A stretch of DNA of 64,000 bases from Paraburkholderia ginsengiterrae (GCF_001645125.1 NZ_LXKA01000254.1:32268-96267); one strand, 5' to 3'; counted from the stretch's first letter, positions 17,214-26,960 are shown. The notes: generated by a model from the sequence alone, not told the origin. Made by a program: numbers and translations.

Positions 17214-18314
17214 ATGTCCACTACACCTTCGACTATCGCACCGCCGAGCGCGGAGCATATTGCCAAACCGGCAAGGCGCGTGCCCTGGATGCAGCTCGCG
17301 ATTATCTCGGTCCTAGCCGTGCTGGCGCTTGCGGCGTCGTACTGGTTCTTTGTTGGCCGCTTCATCGAAACGACCGACGACGCGTACGTAGGCGGCGATG
17401 TCACCGTGATGGCGCCCAAGGTGAACGGTTTCGTTACGGACGTGCTCGTGCAGGACAACCAGTTCGTCCACGCGAATCAGGTCTTGATCCGGCTCGATGC
17501 GCGCGACTACGACGCGCGTCTCGCACAGGCCACCGCCGAAGTGCAGAGCGCACAGGCCGCGGTGACCGAGTTGCAGGCGAAAAAGTCCCTGCAGCTTGCC
17601 ACCATCAACGAGCAGGCCGCGGAGGTTCGTGCCTCCGGCGCCGAACTGACGCGCAGCGCCGCCGATCAGACGCGCTACCGTCAACTGGTGAAGGACGACG
17701 CGGTATCGAACCAGGTGGTCGAGCGCGCCGACGCCGATCTGACGAAGGCTCATGCCGCGGTGGATCGCAGCAGTGCCGCGCTGATTGCCGCGCAACGCCA
17801 GATTGCGGTGCTCGACGCACAGATCGGCGACGCCGAGGCGCGCATTGCGACGGCTCAGGCTGCCCAGCGCGTCGCGGCGCTGAACGTCGAATACACGACG
17901 ATTCGCTCGCCGATCGACGGTTATGTCGGCAATCGCACCGCGCGGGTCGGCCTGCTGGCGAACACGGGGGTGTCGCTGCTGACCGTGGTGCCGTCGAGCG
18001 GATTGTGGATCGACGCCAACTTCAAGGAAGACCAGTTGAAGAAGATGCACGTCGGTGACCGGGTCGACGTCGATCTCGACGCTTCGAGCAAGCGCATCAG
18101 CGGTGTAGTGGAAAGCCTCGCGCCCGCCACCGGTGCGACTTTCAGCGTGCTGCCCGCCGAAAACGCCACGGGCAACTTCACGAAGATCGTGCAGCGCGTG
18201 CCGGTGCGTGTGCGTCTCGACGTGCCGAAGGACATGCAAGGCGTGCTGCGTCCGGGCCTCTCGGCCACGGTGAAAGTTCATGTCGACGGCGAAAACACGC
18301 CGGCCCGCGGATAA
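17214..18314 (+). CDS. EmrA-type membrane fusion protein (HlyD family)
   Basis: A 366-residue periplasmic adaptor anchored by one N-terminal membrane helix (about 22-42, LAIISVLAVLALAASYWFF). It has the biotinyl-lipoyl halves (TTDDAYVGGDVTVMAPKVNGFV and AALNVEYTTIRSPIDGYVGN) around a long alpha-helical hairpin rich in Ala/Gln (about 100-225). It bridges the EmrB-type pump encoded next to an outer-membrane channel. The ATG at 17214 is the start that puts the anchor helix near the N-terminus; a longer frame reaches back into the marR gene and is not used. Confidence 0.88.
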   Translation: MSTTPSTIAPPSAEHIAKPARRVPWMQLAIISVLAVLALAASYWFFVGRFIETTDDAYVGGDVTVMAPKVNGFVTDVLVQDNQFVHANQVLIRLDARDYDARLAQATAEVQSAQAAVTELQAKKSLQLATINEQAAEVRASGAELTRSAADQTRYRQLVKDDAVSNQVVERADADLTKAHAAVDRSSAALIAAQRQIAVLDAQIGDAEARIATAQAAQRVAALNVEYTTIRSPIDGYVGNRTARVGLLANTGVSLLTVVPSSGLWIDANFKEDQLKKMHVGDRVDVDLDASSKRISGVVESLAPATGATFSVLPAENATGNFTKIVQRVPVRVRLDVPKDMQGVLRPGLSATVKVHVDGENTPARG

Positions 18315-18321
18315 ACCGACC

Positions 18322-19893
18322 ATGACCGAAGTCCTTGACAACCCCGCCGACCTGCCACAGCGCATCAAGGTTTTCGCCTTTTCGCTGATGTGCCTTGGCT
18401 TTTTCATGGCGACGCTCGATATCCAGATCGTGGCATCGTCGCTCAGAGACATCGGCGGCGGCCTGTCCGCGAGCCAGGACGAACTCTCGTGGGTGCAGAC
18501 GTCGTATCTGATCGCGGAAATTCTGGTGATTCCGATGTCCGGCTGGCTCACCCGCGTGTTCTCCACGCGCTGGGTGTTCGCGTTCTCCGCGCTCGGCTTT
18601 ACGATCACCAGCATGTTGTGCGGTTTGGCGTGGGACATCAACTCGATGATCCTGTTCCGCGGTTTGCAGGGCGCGCTCGGCGCCGCGATGATCCCGACGG
18701 TGTTCACCACGGCGTTCGTGCTGTTTCCCGGCAAGGAGCGCCTGATCGCGTCCACGACCATCAGCGCGCTCGCCACGCTCGCTCCGACCATCGGCCCCGT
18801 GATAGGCGGCTGGATCACCTCGCAATGGTCGTGGCACTGGCTGTTCTATCTGAACCTGGTGCCAGGCGCCGCCGTCACGCTGCTGGTGCCGAAGTACGTG
18901 CACTTCGACAAGGTCGATCTGTCATTGCTGAAAAAAGGCGACTATCTCGGCATCCTGCTGATGTCCGGTTTTCTGGGTTGCCTGGAATACGTGCTGGAGG
19001 AAGGACCGCGCAAGAACTGGTTCGGCGACGACGTGATCATCGCTTGCACGTGGGTGGCGGCGATCTGCGGATTCCTGTTCATCGTGCATGCGTTCACCGC
19101 GAAAGAGCCGATCGTCGATCTGCGCGCAATGGCGATCCGCAACTTCGGTATCGGCAGTCTGCTGTCGTTCATTACCGGGATCGGGATTTTCTGCGCAGTG
19201 TTCCTGACGCCGGTATTTCTGGCGCGTGTGCGCGGCTTCGATTCGTTGCAGATCGGTGTGGCGCTGTTGTCGGTCGGGTGTTTTCAATTGGTCGCGATGG
19301 TGGCCTATTCGTTCCTCGCACGCGTCGTCGACATGCGGGTGCTGCTGGTGTTCGGGCTGGTGCTGTTCGGCGTCGGCTGCTATCTGTATGTACCCCTGAC
19401 CAATCAGTGGGGCTGGCAGGAGTTGCTAATCCCGCAGGCGTTGCGCGGCATCGGCCAGCAGTTCTGCATTCCGCCCATTGTGACGATGGCGCTGGGCTCA
19501 TTGCCGATGTCGAGATTGCGATCGGCGAGCGGCCTTTTTAACCTGATGCGCAATCTTGGTGGCGCTATCGGCATTGCAGTGAGCAGCACGATGCTCAATG
19601 ACCGTTTGAACCTTCACTACGAGCGGCTCGATGAACACCTGAGCGCCGGCCGTCCGGTGGTCGAATCGATCTTGCAGCAGCAGAGCGCGCATTTCGCGGC
19701 GGTGGGCGGAGACGTGCTGAACGCGGCCGGCGCCGGACTCGGCGCGTTGCACGAGGTGTTGATGCGCGAAGCACTCGTGCTGACATTCTCCGACACGTTT
19801 TTCGCGCTGTCGCTCTGTTTCCTGGTCGGTTTGCTGAGCGTGCTGTTCTCGCGCCCGTTTGGCAACACCGCGCCGCCGCCTGATGCTCATTGA
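18322..19893 (+). CDS. EmrB/QacA-type MFS multidrug transporter (DHA2 family)
   Basis: A 523-residue inner-membrane drug/proton antiporter with about 14 hydrophobic segments. Family motifs are LDIQIVASSLRDIGG in helix 1, the motif A-like turn WLTRVFSTRWVF, and motif C in helix 5 (ATLAPTIGPVIGGWI). It starts 7 bp after the EmrA-type gene. The three genes encode a tripartite exporter for hydrophobic compounds, though the outer-membrane gene that follows is interrupted. Confidence 0.9.
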   Translation: MTEVLDNPADLPQRIKVFAFSLMCLGFFMATLDIQIVASSLRDIGGGLSASQDELSWVQTSYLIAEILVIPMSGWLTRVFSTRWVFAFSALGFTITSMLCGLAWDINSMILFRGLQGALGAAMIPTVFTTAFVLFPGKERLIASTTISALATLAPTIGPVIGGWITSQWSWHWLFYLNLVPGAAVTLLVPKYVHFDKVDLSLLKKGDYLGILLMSGFLGCLEYVLEEGPRKNWFGDDVIIACTWVAAICGFLFIVHAFTAKEPIVDLRAMAIRNFGIGSLLSFITGIGIFCAVFLTPVFLARVRGFDSLQIGVALLSVGCFQLVAMVAYSFLARVVDMRVLLVFGLVLFGVGCYLYVPLTNQWGWQELLIPQALRGIGQQFCIPPIVTMALGSLPMSRLRSASGLFNLMRNLGGAIGIAVSSTMLNDRLNLHYERLDEHLSAGRPVVESILQQQSAHFAAVGGDVLNAAGAGLGALHEVLMREALVLTFSDTFFALSLCFLVGLLSVLFSRPFGNTAPPPDAH

Positions 19894-19903
19894 GAAATTC
19901 AAC

Positions 19904-21337
19904 ATGAAACCGATTTTTCTGAAAGTACTGGCGAGCGCCGCGTTGCTGACGCTGGCGGCGTGCGCGGTGCAACCGGCCACGCATGCCGATTTGCCGCAGA
20001 CCGTAAAAACCGTCGCACCCGCGGCATGGAGCGTCGACGCACCGCAGGACAGCGTGAATGCGCGCGCGTGGTGGGACCAATTCGGCGACCCGGTGATGCA
20101 TCAGCTGGTCGAATCCGTGTTGACCAGCAATCTCGACGTGCAGGCAGCGGTGGAGCGCGTCAAGCAGGCGCAGGATATCGTCACGCAGAATCACGCGGCT
20201 TTGCTGCCCGAGTTGAACGCGAGTGCAACCGCGTCCGACTCGCGTCAGAACACGCCGCCACCGCTCGGCTATGTGCGCCAGGCCGGAGCAGGTTTGACGG
20301 CAAGCTGGACGCCCGATGTATTCGGCGGTGAGCGTCTTGCCGTACTGGCCGCGCAGGCGCAAGTGTCGGGACGTCAGTCGGCCTTGAACGAGGTGCGGCT
20401 CGCGCTCGCGGCCAACACCGCAGCGGCGTATATCGATCTGCGTTGGGCGCAATCGCAACTGCAGATTCTCAACGACAACGAGCAGATCCGCGCGCGCGCG
20501 CTGAAGCTCACGCAGGAGCGATTGCATTACGGACTGTCGACGCAGCTCGACGTCGCTCGCGCGCAGAACCAGTTGGAAGACTTGCAGGCGTAGATTCCGC
20601 GCGTGCAGTCGGCCGTGCAGCATCAATTGAGTCTGATTGCGGTGTATTCGGGGCGTACGCCGGAGAGCGTCGACAGTTTGCTGCTGACCGCTGCGCGTGA
20701 GATTCCGGTGCCCGCACAAAGCGTGCCGCAGACGCTGCCGTCCGAAGCGCTATTGCAGCGGCCCGACGTGCGCACGGCGTACGCCACGGTCGAACAGCGC
20801 GCGGCGGAAGTGGGTGTGTCGAATGCGCAGCGCTATCCGCAGTTCAAGCTCAATCTCGCCGATGGCCTGCTCGCTTCGTCTTACCTCGGCCTGCCGACGC
20901 TTACCGACAATCTCTTTAGCGCAGCGTTGAGCGCGACGAGTCCGATCTTCAATGCCGGCCGCATTACCGCGAATATCGACGCGAGCGAAAGCCGCATGCG
21001 CGAATCGCAACTCGGCCTGCAGCAAACCATGCTGCAGGCGTTGAAGGAAATCGAAGACAACCGCAGCGATCTGGTGAGCGGCGCGGTTCAGGTGCAGCGT
21101 CTGGGCGGTGCGCTCGATGCATCGAGCCAGGCGCTGCGTCTGTCGACCGAACTCTACAAGGGCGGCGCGTCGAGCTTCCTCGACGTGCTCGCCGCGCAGG
21201 AGGCGTATCTGCTCGACTCGGAATCGTTGAATCAGGCCAAACGTGAGCATGCGCTCTCGGCGGTCGCGTTGTACCGGTCGCTTGGCGGCGGCTGGGATGT
21301 CCCTGAAACGGCCACGGCGTTGTCAGCGAATAACTGA
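19904..21337 (+). pseudogene. NodT/OprM-type outer-membrane efflux lipoprotein, interrupted by in-frame TAG
   Basis: Read through, this is a 477-codon outer-membrane factor for the EmrAB-type pump: a lipoprotein signal with lipobox LAAC (Cys20), ARAWWDQFGDPVM, two outer-membrane efflux repeats, then SSFLDVLAAQEAYL near the end. Codon 230 (20591-20593) is TAG, and translation would stop after EDLQA. The same frame continues without a shift and is fully family-like (IPRVQSAVQHQLSLIAVYSG). Relatives tend to have Gln here (QAQIPR), so a single C-to-T change of CAG explains the stop. A restart at GTG 20603 would lack a signal peptide and half the barrel/tunnel. It may be a real null mutation, strain variation or a sequencing error. 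Confidence 0.85.
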
Positions 21338-21382
21338 CCTACGGCGTGGCAAAGGCAGTGATGAACCAACTGGAGAGAAGTG

Positions 21383-22570
21383 ATGGCGAGTACACGTGAA
21401 GTAGTGATCTGCAATCCGGTGAGAACACCGGTCGGCGCATTCGGCGGATCGCTGAAAGAAGTACCGGCGACCGAACTCGGCGCCGTGGCCGTGCGTGAGA
21501 CGCTCAAGCGCAGCGGTCTCGACGGGGCCGCGCTGGCGTCGGTGGTCATGGGCAATGTGATTCAGGCCGGCAACAAGATGAATCCCGCACGTCAGGCGTC
21601 GATCGGCGGCGGTGTGCCGGTGGCCGTGCCGGCGTTGACGGTCAATCGCGTGTGCGGCTCGGGTGCTCAGGCCATCGCTTCGGCAGCGCAGGAAATCCTG
21701 CTGGGTCTCGGCGATGCCGCCGTGGCAGGCGGCATGGAGAACATGGACCGCGCGCCGTATCTGCTCGACGGCGGCCGTTGGGGCTACCGCATGGGCAACG
21801 CGCAGATTCATGACAGCCTGCTGCGCGATGGCCTCGTCGACGCGTTCTCGAACGAGCATTCCGGCTGGCATACCGAAGACCTCGTGGCGCAATTCGACCT
21901 CACGCGTGAAACGCAGGACCGTTGGGCCGCCCGCTCGCAACAGCGATTCGCGGAAGCGCAGGCGCGCGGCGATTTCGACGCCGAACTGGCCGCGGTTGAA
22001 ATCGCGAGCCGCAAGGGTCCGCAGCAGTTCACGCGGGATGAACAGCCGCGCCCCGACACGACGGTGGAAACGCTGGCCAAACTGCGTCCGGCATTCCGTC
22101 CGGATGGCACGATTACCGCCGGCAATGCCCCTGGCCTGAACGCCGGCGCCGCGGCAATGCTGGTGGCCGAGCGCGGTTTCGCGGAAGCACGCGGCATCGC
22201 GCCGGCGGCGCGGCTCGTAGCCTATGGTGTCGCGGCGGTGGAACCCGGCATGTTCGGCTTGGGTCCGGTGCCCGCCGTGCAGATGGCGCTGGCGCGAGCC
22301 GGCTGGCAATTGAGCGATGTCGAGCGTTTCGAAATCAATGAAGCGTTCGCGGCCGTGCCTCTCGCCGTTGCGCGCAGTCTCAACATCGCGGAAGAATTGA
22401 TCAACGTGCAAGGCGGCGCGATTGCGCACGGCCATCCCATCGGCGCAACGGGTGCCGTGCTGACCACGCGGCTCATCCATTCGATGCGGCGCGACGGTCT
22501 GAAGCGCGGCATCGTCACGCTGTGCATCGGCGGCGGGCAGGGGATCGCGCTGGCACTGGAAACGCTGTAA
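21383..22570 (+). CDS. Acetyl-CoA C-acetyltransferase (thiolase)
   Basis: A 395-residue thiolase. The nucleophilic Cys lies in RVCGSGAQA (about residue 89), the catalytic His in GGAIAHGHPIGATGA, and the acid-base Cys381 in LCIGGGQG. NEAFAAVPLAV is the conserved NEAFA motif. It condenses two acetyl-CoA to acetoacetyl-CoA or cleaves 3-ketoacyl-CoA. The ATG at 21383 is preferred to the GTG one codon earlier. It has no obvious functional link to its neighbours, and a strong hairpin follows it. Confidence 0.9.
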   Translation: MASTREVVICNPVRTPVGAFGGSLKEVPATELGAVAVRETLKRSGLDGAALASVVMGNVIQAGNKMNPARQASIGGGVPVAVPALTVNRVCGSGAQAIASAAQEILLGLGDAAVAGGMENMDRAPYLLDGGRWGYRMGNAQIHDSLLRDGLVDAFSNEHSGWHTEDLVAQFDLTRETQDRWAARSQQRFAEAQARGDFDAELAAVEIASRKGPQQFTRDEQPRPDTTVETLAKLRPAFRPDGTITAGNAPGLNAGAAAMLVAERGFAEARGIAPAARLVAYGVAAVEPGMFGLGPVPAVQMALARAGWQLSDVERFEINEAFAAVPLAVARSLNIAEELINVQGGAIAHGHPIGATGAVLTTRLIHSMRRDGLKRGIVTLCIGGGQGIALALETL

Positions 22571-22583
22571 CTATCGGGGAAAA

Positions 22584-22628
22584 GCGGCAGGTGCATCGGC
22601 GTGCGAAATACGCCGGTGCACCTGCCGC
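22584..22628 (+). terminator. Strong hairpin after the thiolase gene
   Basis: Eighteen-bp arms (22584-22601 and 22611-22628) differ at one position and enclose a 9-nt loop. They start 13 bp after the thiolase stop. No T-run follows, so it may act with Rho or stabilise the 3' end. Confidence 0.6.
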
Positions 22629-22775
22629 ATCGTTATGGATTGAAGCGGCGCAATGCGCGGCGCATCAAACGTCGCGCATTCTCAGGTAATCGAACGCGAT
22701 CTCGCATTTAAAGTTTTTCCTCCAGCATCCGTTTCGTTTAGCATCAGTACCACTTTCACAAGAACGTCACGAGAC

Positions 22776-24053
22776 ATGGCACTGATCGCACGAAACGCAC
22801 TCGGTATTGCTGTCCTGCTGCTCATCGCTTTCATCTTTTCAACCAATCGCCGCGCCATCCGCTTACGGACCGTAATCAGCGCGCTGCTGGCGCAGATCGG
22901 TATCGGCGCATTCATTCTTTTCGTGCCGGTCGGCAAGTCGATCCTCGCGGCCGCCGCGGCGGGCGTCAATGACGTGCTCGGCTACGGCAACGCGGGCATC
23001 GAGTTCCTGTTCGGCGGCCTCGTGCAGGCGAAGATGTTCCAGGTCTTCGGCGACGGCGGATTCGTGTTCGCCGTGCGTGTGCTGCCGGCCATCATCTTCG
23101 TGACGGCGCTGATCTCCGTGCTGTACTACATCGGCGTTATGCGCTGGATCGTGATCGTGCTTGGCACGGTGTTCCAGAAGCTGCTGGGCGTGTCGAAGAT
23201 CGAATCGTTTTCGGCGGTCACCACGATCTTCCTCGGTCAAAGCGAAATGCCCGCGGTGGTCAAACCGTTTACGCGCGACATGACCGGCGCAGAACTGTTC
23301 GCCGTGATGTCGAGCGGCATGGCGGCGGTGGCCGGCTCGGTGCTGGCGGGTTACGCCGGGCTCGGCGTGCGCATCGAATATCTGCTGGCTGCGTCGTTCA
23401 TGGCGGTGCCGGGCGGCCTGCTGTTCGCGAAGATCATTCACCCGACCACCGAGTCGAGCCGCGTGCATCTCGAGAACCTCAACTTCGACGAGAAGCGCCC
23501 CGCCAACGTGATCGAGGCCGCGAGTTCCGGCGCGACGGTGGGCCTGAAAATCGCCGTGATGGTCGGCGCGATGCTGATTGCGTTCGTCGGGCTGATTGCG
23601 CTGCTCAACGGGGTGGTGGGCGGTATTGGCGGCTGGTTCGGCCATCCGCAACTGTCCATGCAATCGGTGCTCGGCGTCGTGTTCGCGCCGCTCGCGTATC
23701 TGATCGGCGTGCCGTGGCACGAAGCCGCGATCGCCGGCAACTTCCTCGGGCAGAAGATCATTCTCAATGAGTTCGTCGCCTATGCGTCGCTGTCGCCGTA
23801 TCTGAAAGACGCGGCGAGCGTGAGCGCGGCCGGCTTGCAGGTGCTCGATCCGCGCACCCTTGCTATCCTCTCGTTTGCATTGTGCGGCTTCGCGAATTTT
23901 GCGTCGATTGCGGTGCTGACGGGCGGCTTTAGCGCCGTCGCGCCCGAACGCCGCTCCGAGGTTGCGCGCTACGGCCTGCGTGTCGTGCTTGCAGCGACGC
24001 TCTCGAACCTGATGAGCGCCACGATTGCGGGCATGTTCCTTACGCTGAACTGA
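22776..24053 (+). CDS. NupC-type concentrative nucleoside transporter
   Basis: A 425-residue inner-membrane protein of the CNT family. It has an N-terminal helix set (ALIARNALGIAVLLLIAF), then GNAGIEFLFGGL, GQSEMPAVVKPF and LGQKIILNEFVAY, which are nucleoside/sodium-or-proton binding segments of CNTs, and the late CGFANFASIAV. It imports nucleosides with a cation. The ATG at 22776 places the first helix at the N-terminus. Cytidine deaminase and nucleoside hydrolase genes follow, so the cassette imports and breaks down nucleosides. Confidence 0.9.
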   Translation: MALIARNALGIAVLLLIAFIFSTNRRAIRLRTVISALLAQIGIGAFILFVPVGKSILAAAAAGVNDVLGYGNAGIEFLFGGLVQAKMFQVFGDGGFVFAVRVLPAIIFVTALISVLYYIGVMRWIVIVLGTVFQKLLGVSKIESFSAVTTIFLGQSEMPAVVKPFTRDMTGAELFAVMSSGMAAVAGSVLAGYAGLGVRIEYLLAASFMAVPGGLLFAKIIHPTTESSRVHLENLNFDEKRPANVIEAASSGATVGLKIAVMVGAMLIAFVGLIALLNGVVGGIGGWFGHPQLSMQSVLGVVFAPLAYLIGVPWHEAAIAGNFLGQKIILNEFVAYASLSPYLKDAASVSAAGLQVLDPRTLAILSFALCGFANFASIAVLTGGFSAVAPERRSEVARYGLRVVLAATLSNLMSATIAGMFLTLN

Positions 24054-24068
24054 ATCGGGGATCGTTGT

Positions 24069-24458
24069 ATGACCATGGAACAACTGTTGGAACGCGCGGG
24101 CGTGGCGCGAGAGAAGGCCTATGCGCCGTATTCGAAATTCAAGGTCGGCGCGGCGCTGCTGACGAAAGACGGGCAGGTATTCGACGGCTGCAACGTCGAG
24201 AATGCTTCGTATGGCTTGTGCAATTGTGCGGAGCGGACGGCGTTTTTCAGCGCCATTGCCGCGGGCTACCAGCGCGACCAGTTCGCCGCGCTCGCGGTAA
24301 TCGGCGATACGGACGGCCCGATTGCACCGTGCGGCGCGTGCCGCCAGGTGATCATCGAACTGGGCGGCCCCGATTTGCCGATTCGCCTCGGCAATCTGCA
24401 TGGCGCGACGCGCGACACCACCGCGCGTGAACAACTGCCGGACGCGTTCTACCTATGA
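24069..24458 (+). CDS. cdd: Cytidine deaminase
   Basis: A 129-residue homotetrameric-type cytidine deaminase. The zinc site is formed by CAE in NVENASYGLCNCAERTAF and by PCGACRQ; FKVGAALL and NVENA contact the nucleoside. It converts cytidine or deoxycytidine to uridine or deoxyuridine. It follows the NupC-type transporter by 15 bp and overlaps the next gene (ATGA). Confidence 0.93.
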   Translation: MTMEQLLERAGVAREKAYAPYSKFKVGAALLTKDGQVFDGCNVENASYGLCNCAERTAFFSAIAAGYQRDQFAALAVIGDTDGPIAPCGACRQVIIELGGPDLPIRLGNLHGATRDTTAREQLPDAFYL

Positions 24459-25420
24459 GCAAGCACAAGGTCATTTACGACACCGATCCCGGTGTGGACG
24501 ATGCCATGGCGCTGGTTTTCCAGACACTGCATCCGGATATCGAACTGCTGGGTGTAACCAGCGTATTCGGCAACGCAACCATCGAGACGACCACGCGCAA
24601 CGCGCGCTATCTGGCCGGACGGTTCACCGCGGGCGTGCCGGTCGCTCAGGGCGCGGCCGCGCCGCTCAAACGCGCCGCGCCCGAGCCGCTCGCGTGGATT
24701 CACGGCGACAACGGGCTCGGCAATATCGCGTTGGATATCACGGAGCAGGCCGCGCTCGACCCGCGCCCCGCCCACCGCTTTATCGTCGACACGGTGCGCG
24801 CGCATCCCGGCGAAGTCACGCTGATCGCAGTGGGGCCGCTCACGAACCTCGCTCTCGCGCTCGCCGAGGATCCGCAGATTGCTGCGCTCGTCAAACAGGT
24901 GGTGCTCATGGGCGGCGCGTTCGGCACGGACGGTGTGCTCGGCAACGTCACGCCCGCGGCGGAGGCTAACATTCTGTGCGACCCGGATGCGGCCGATATC
25001 GTGTTCGGCGCGGCCTGGCCGGTCGTGATCGTCGGTCTCGACGTCACGCAACGCACCATCATGAGCCGCGACTATATGGCAACGCTGCGGGATCGCGGCG
25101 GCGCGGCAGGCCGGTTCGTGTGGGACGTCTCGCGCCACTACGAGGCTTTTCACGAGCAAAGCGCGCAGCTTGCGGGTATCTACGTGCACGATTCGTCGGC
25201 GGTTGCCTATGTGCTCGCACCGCATCTCTTTACGACCCGCAGCGGCCCCGTGCGCGTGCTGACCGACGGAATCGCGGTGGGCCAAACCATTCAGAAGCCA
25301 TCGGACATGCCCGTGCCCGCGCCGGACTGGGATAGCCGGCCCGAATGCAAAGTCTGTCTGGACGTGGACGTGCCGGGCATGCTCGCGCTCTACGAGCACA
25401 CTATCTGCGGCACGCTTTGA
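24455..25420 (+). CDS. Nucleoside hydrolase (IunH family)
   Basis: A 321-residue N-ribohydrolase. The calcium-binding signature DTDPGVDDAMAL is at 9-20, with VTSVFGN and GPLTNLALAL later in the protein. It splits nucleosides into base and ribose. It overlaps the cytidine deaminase stop, so uptake, deamination and hydrolysis are encoded together. Whether pyrimidine or purine nucleosides are preferred cannot be told; the neighbours favour pyrimidines. Confidence 0.92.
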   Translation: MSKHKVIYDTDPGVDDAMALVFQTLHPDIELLGVTSVFGNATIETTTRNARYLAGRFTAGVPVAQGAAAPLKRAAPEPLAWIHGDNGLGNIALDITEQAALDPRPAHRFIVDTVRAHPGEVTLIAVGPLTNLALALAEDPQIAALVKQVVLMGGAFGTDGVLGNVTPAAEANILCDPDAADIVFGAAWPVVIVGLDVTQRTIMSRDYMATLRDRGGAAGRFVWDVSRHYEAFHEQSAQLAGIYVHDSSAVAYVLAPHLFTTRSGPVRVLTDGIAVGQTIQKPSDMPVPAPDWDSRPECKVCLDVDVPGMLALYEHTICGTL

Positions 25421-25653
25421 AAGACCTGGCGCCGCCCACGCGTTAAGCTCGCTGAAACGCTAAGGCGGCCGCCATGGCACGCGAATTGATCTGACGTATA
25501 TGGCGCTGCATTGCAGCACACCGGTTCTGTCATCGTGGCCGGTGCCGATCTTCAATCTTTGCTACATTTCTCCACAAGTACTGTCTATGCGTTCCCTGAA
25601 GCTCCTGCTCATGGACGCGGCGCGTGTGAACGAAATCTATCAAGAGGCCAAAG

Positions 25654-26589
25654 ATGCGAATTCTAGTAGTGGGGGCAGGCGCCGTGGGCGGCTACTTCGG
25701 CGGGCGTCTCGCAGCGGTGGATCAGGACGTGACCTTCCTTGTGCGCCCTGGCCGTGCGGAAAAGCTTCGGCGTGACGGGCTGGTCGTTAGCAGTGTGCGG
25801 GGCGACCTCACGCTGCACGACCCCAAAACGATACTCGCCGGTGTCAACGCGGAGCCGTTCGATCTGGTGCTGCTGAGCTGCAAAGCCTACAGCCTCGATG
25901 ACGCCATCGACTCCTTCGCGCCGCTCGTCGGCGAGTCGACGACGATTCTGCCGCTGCTTAACGGCATGGGCCATATGGACGTGCTCACGAGCAAGTTCGG
26001 CGCGGCGCGCGTGCTCGGCGGGCAATGCGTGATCGCCGCCACGCTCGACGCCGGGCAACGCATCGTGCATCTGAACGACTCGCATACGATCACCTTCGGC
26101 GAAACGGCCGGCGGCGTGTCGGAACGTGTGCAGGCGATCGAGGAGGCGATGGCCGGCGCGAACTTCGACGCGGTGGTCAGCGACAACATTCTGCTGCGCA
26201 TGTGGGAGAAGTGGGTGTTCCTGGCCACATTGGCGGCCGGTACCTGCTTGATGCGCGGTTCGGTCGGCGATATTCTGGCTGCGCCGGACGGCAAACGCGT
26301 GATCGAAAATCTGCTGGGCGAGTGCCGCGCGGTGGCCGAGCACAACGGCTTCACCATGGGGCCTGATTTCGACGCGCGCGCCACGCAGACGCTGTTGACG
26401 CCTTCGCCGCTCACCGCGTCGATGCTGCGGGATGTGGAAAACCACTCGCATACCGAGGCGGACCACATTTTCGGCGATCTGATTGCACGTGGCGGCGATG
26501 CGCAAAAGGGCGAGCACGGCTTGTCGCTGCTGCGCATTGCCTATAGCCATCTGAAGACGTATGAAGCGAGGCAGACCCGCACGTCCTGA
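25654..26589 (+). CDS. 2-dehydropantoate 2-reductase family protein
   Basis: A 311-residue ApbA/PanE-type NADP-dependent oxidoreductase. Rossmann motif GAGAVGGYFGG begins at residue 7; the C-terminal helical domain contains MWEKWVFLATLAAGTCLMRG, with the conserved Lys of the family, and SSM-like SMLRDVENH. The founding member reduces ketopantoate in pantothenate synthesis, but the family has many paralogues of unknown substrate, so I leave the symbol empty. It is preceded by a 233-bp gap with no convincing gene. Confidence 0.85.
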   Translation: MRILVVGAGAVGGYFGGRLAAVDQDVTFLVRPGRAEKLRRDGLVVSSVRGDLTLHDPKTILAGVNAEPFDLVLLSCKAYSLDDAIDSFAPLVGESTTILPLLNGMGHMDVLTSKFGAARVLGGQCVIAATLDAGQRIVHLNDSHTITFGETAGGVSERVQAIEEAMAGANFDAVVSDNILLRMWEKWVFLATLAAGTCLMRGSVGDILAAPDGKRVIENLLGECRAVAEHNGFTMGPDFDARATQTLLTPSPLTASMLRDVENHSHTEADHIFGDLIARGGDAQKGEHGLSLLRIAYSHLKTYEARQTRTS

Positions 26590-26623
26590 GCGAGGCTACG
26601 GCAGGCGCTGGGTCGAAGCAGGC

Positions 26624-26647
26624 CTGTCATGACAGCCTAACGTTAGG
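26624..26647. promoter_or_regulatory. Two abutting perfect 12-bp palindromes before a small membrane protein gene
   Basis: CTGTCATGACAG (26624-26635) is followed with no gap by CCTAACGTTAGG (26636-26647). The second overlaps the ribosome site TAGGAGG (26644-26650) of the next gene. Each is fully symmetric. They could bind dimeric repressors or fold in the mRNA to hide the ribosome site. Confidence 0.45.
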
Positions 26648-26656
26648 AGGTGAAGC

Positions 26657-26956
26657 ATGCCGAGTCCAACCGGGTCGGTGGTCGCGATTAGTGGCGCCTC
26701 GGCAACGATCTTCTCGATCGGCATTGTCTTTCTCGGCTACTGGGGCTTGTATGAGCCGACGAAATGGCGCGTCTCCGACATCTTCGTTTTTGGATTCGCG
26801 CTGTTCGGCTTCGCCTGCCTCGGGCTTGTGCCATGGATGGCGACAAGTTCCGTCGAGCCGGAAAACAGCGACGCCGGCATTCGCCGGGCGCGCCGTCTGT
26901 TTCTCGCCGGCGCGCCGGCGATCTGGCTGGCGGTGGCAATTTCCGTGATCTTCTGA
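26657..26956 (+). CDS. Small membrane protein of unknown function
   Basis: A 99-residue protein with three predicted membrane segments (ATIFSIGIVFLGYWGLY; IFVFGFALFGFACLGLVPW; LFLAGAPAIWLAVAISVIF). It is supported as a real gene by a strong TAGGAGG ribosome site six bases before the ATG and by its hydrophobic periodicity. I do not recognise a family. Two palindromes abut its ribosome site and a terminator follows. Confidence 0.7.
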   Translation: MPSPTGSVVAISGASATIFSIGIVFLGYWGLYEPTKWRVSDIFVFGFALFGFACLGLVPWMATSSVEPENSDAGIRRARRLFLAGAPAIWLAVAISVIF

Positions 26957-26960
26957 AACG

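Noticed and set aside
25421-25653. A 91-codon frame starting at 25500 before the ketopantoate-reductase-like gene
   Set aside because: It runs into the next gene out of frame and has no recognisable content; the gap is treated as the promoter region of that gene.
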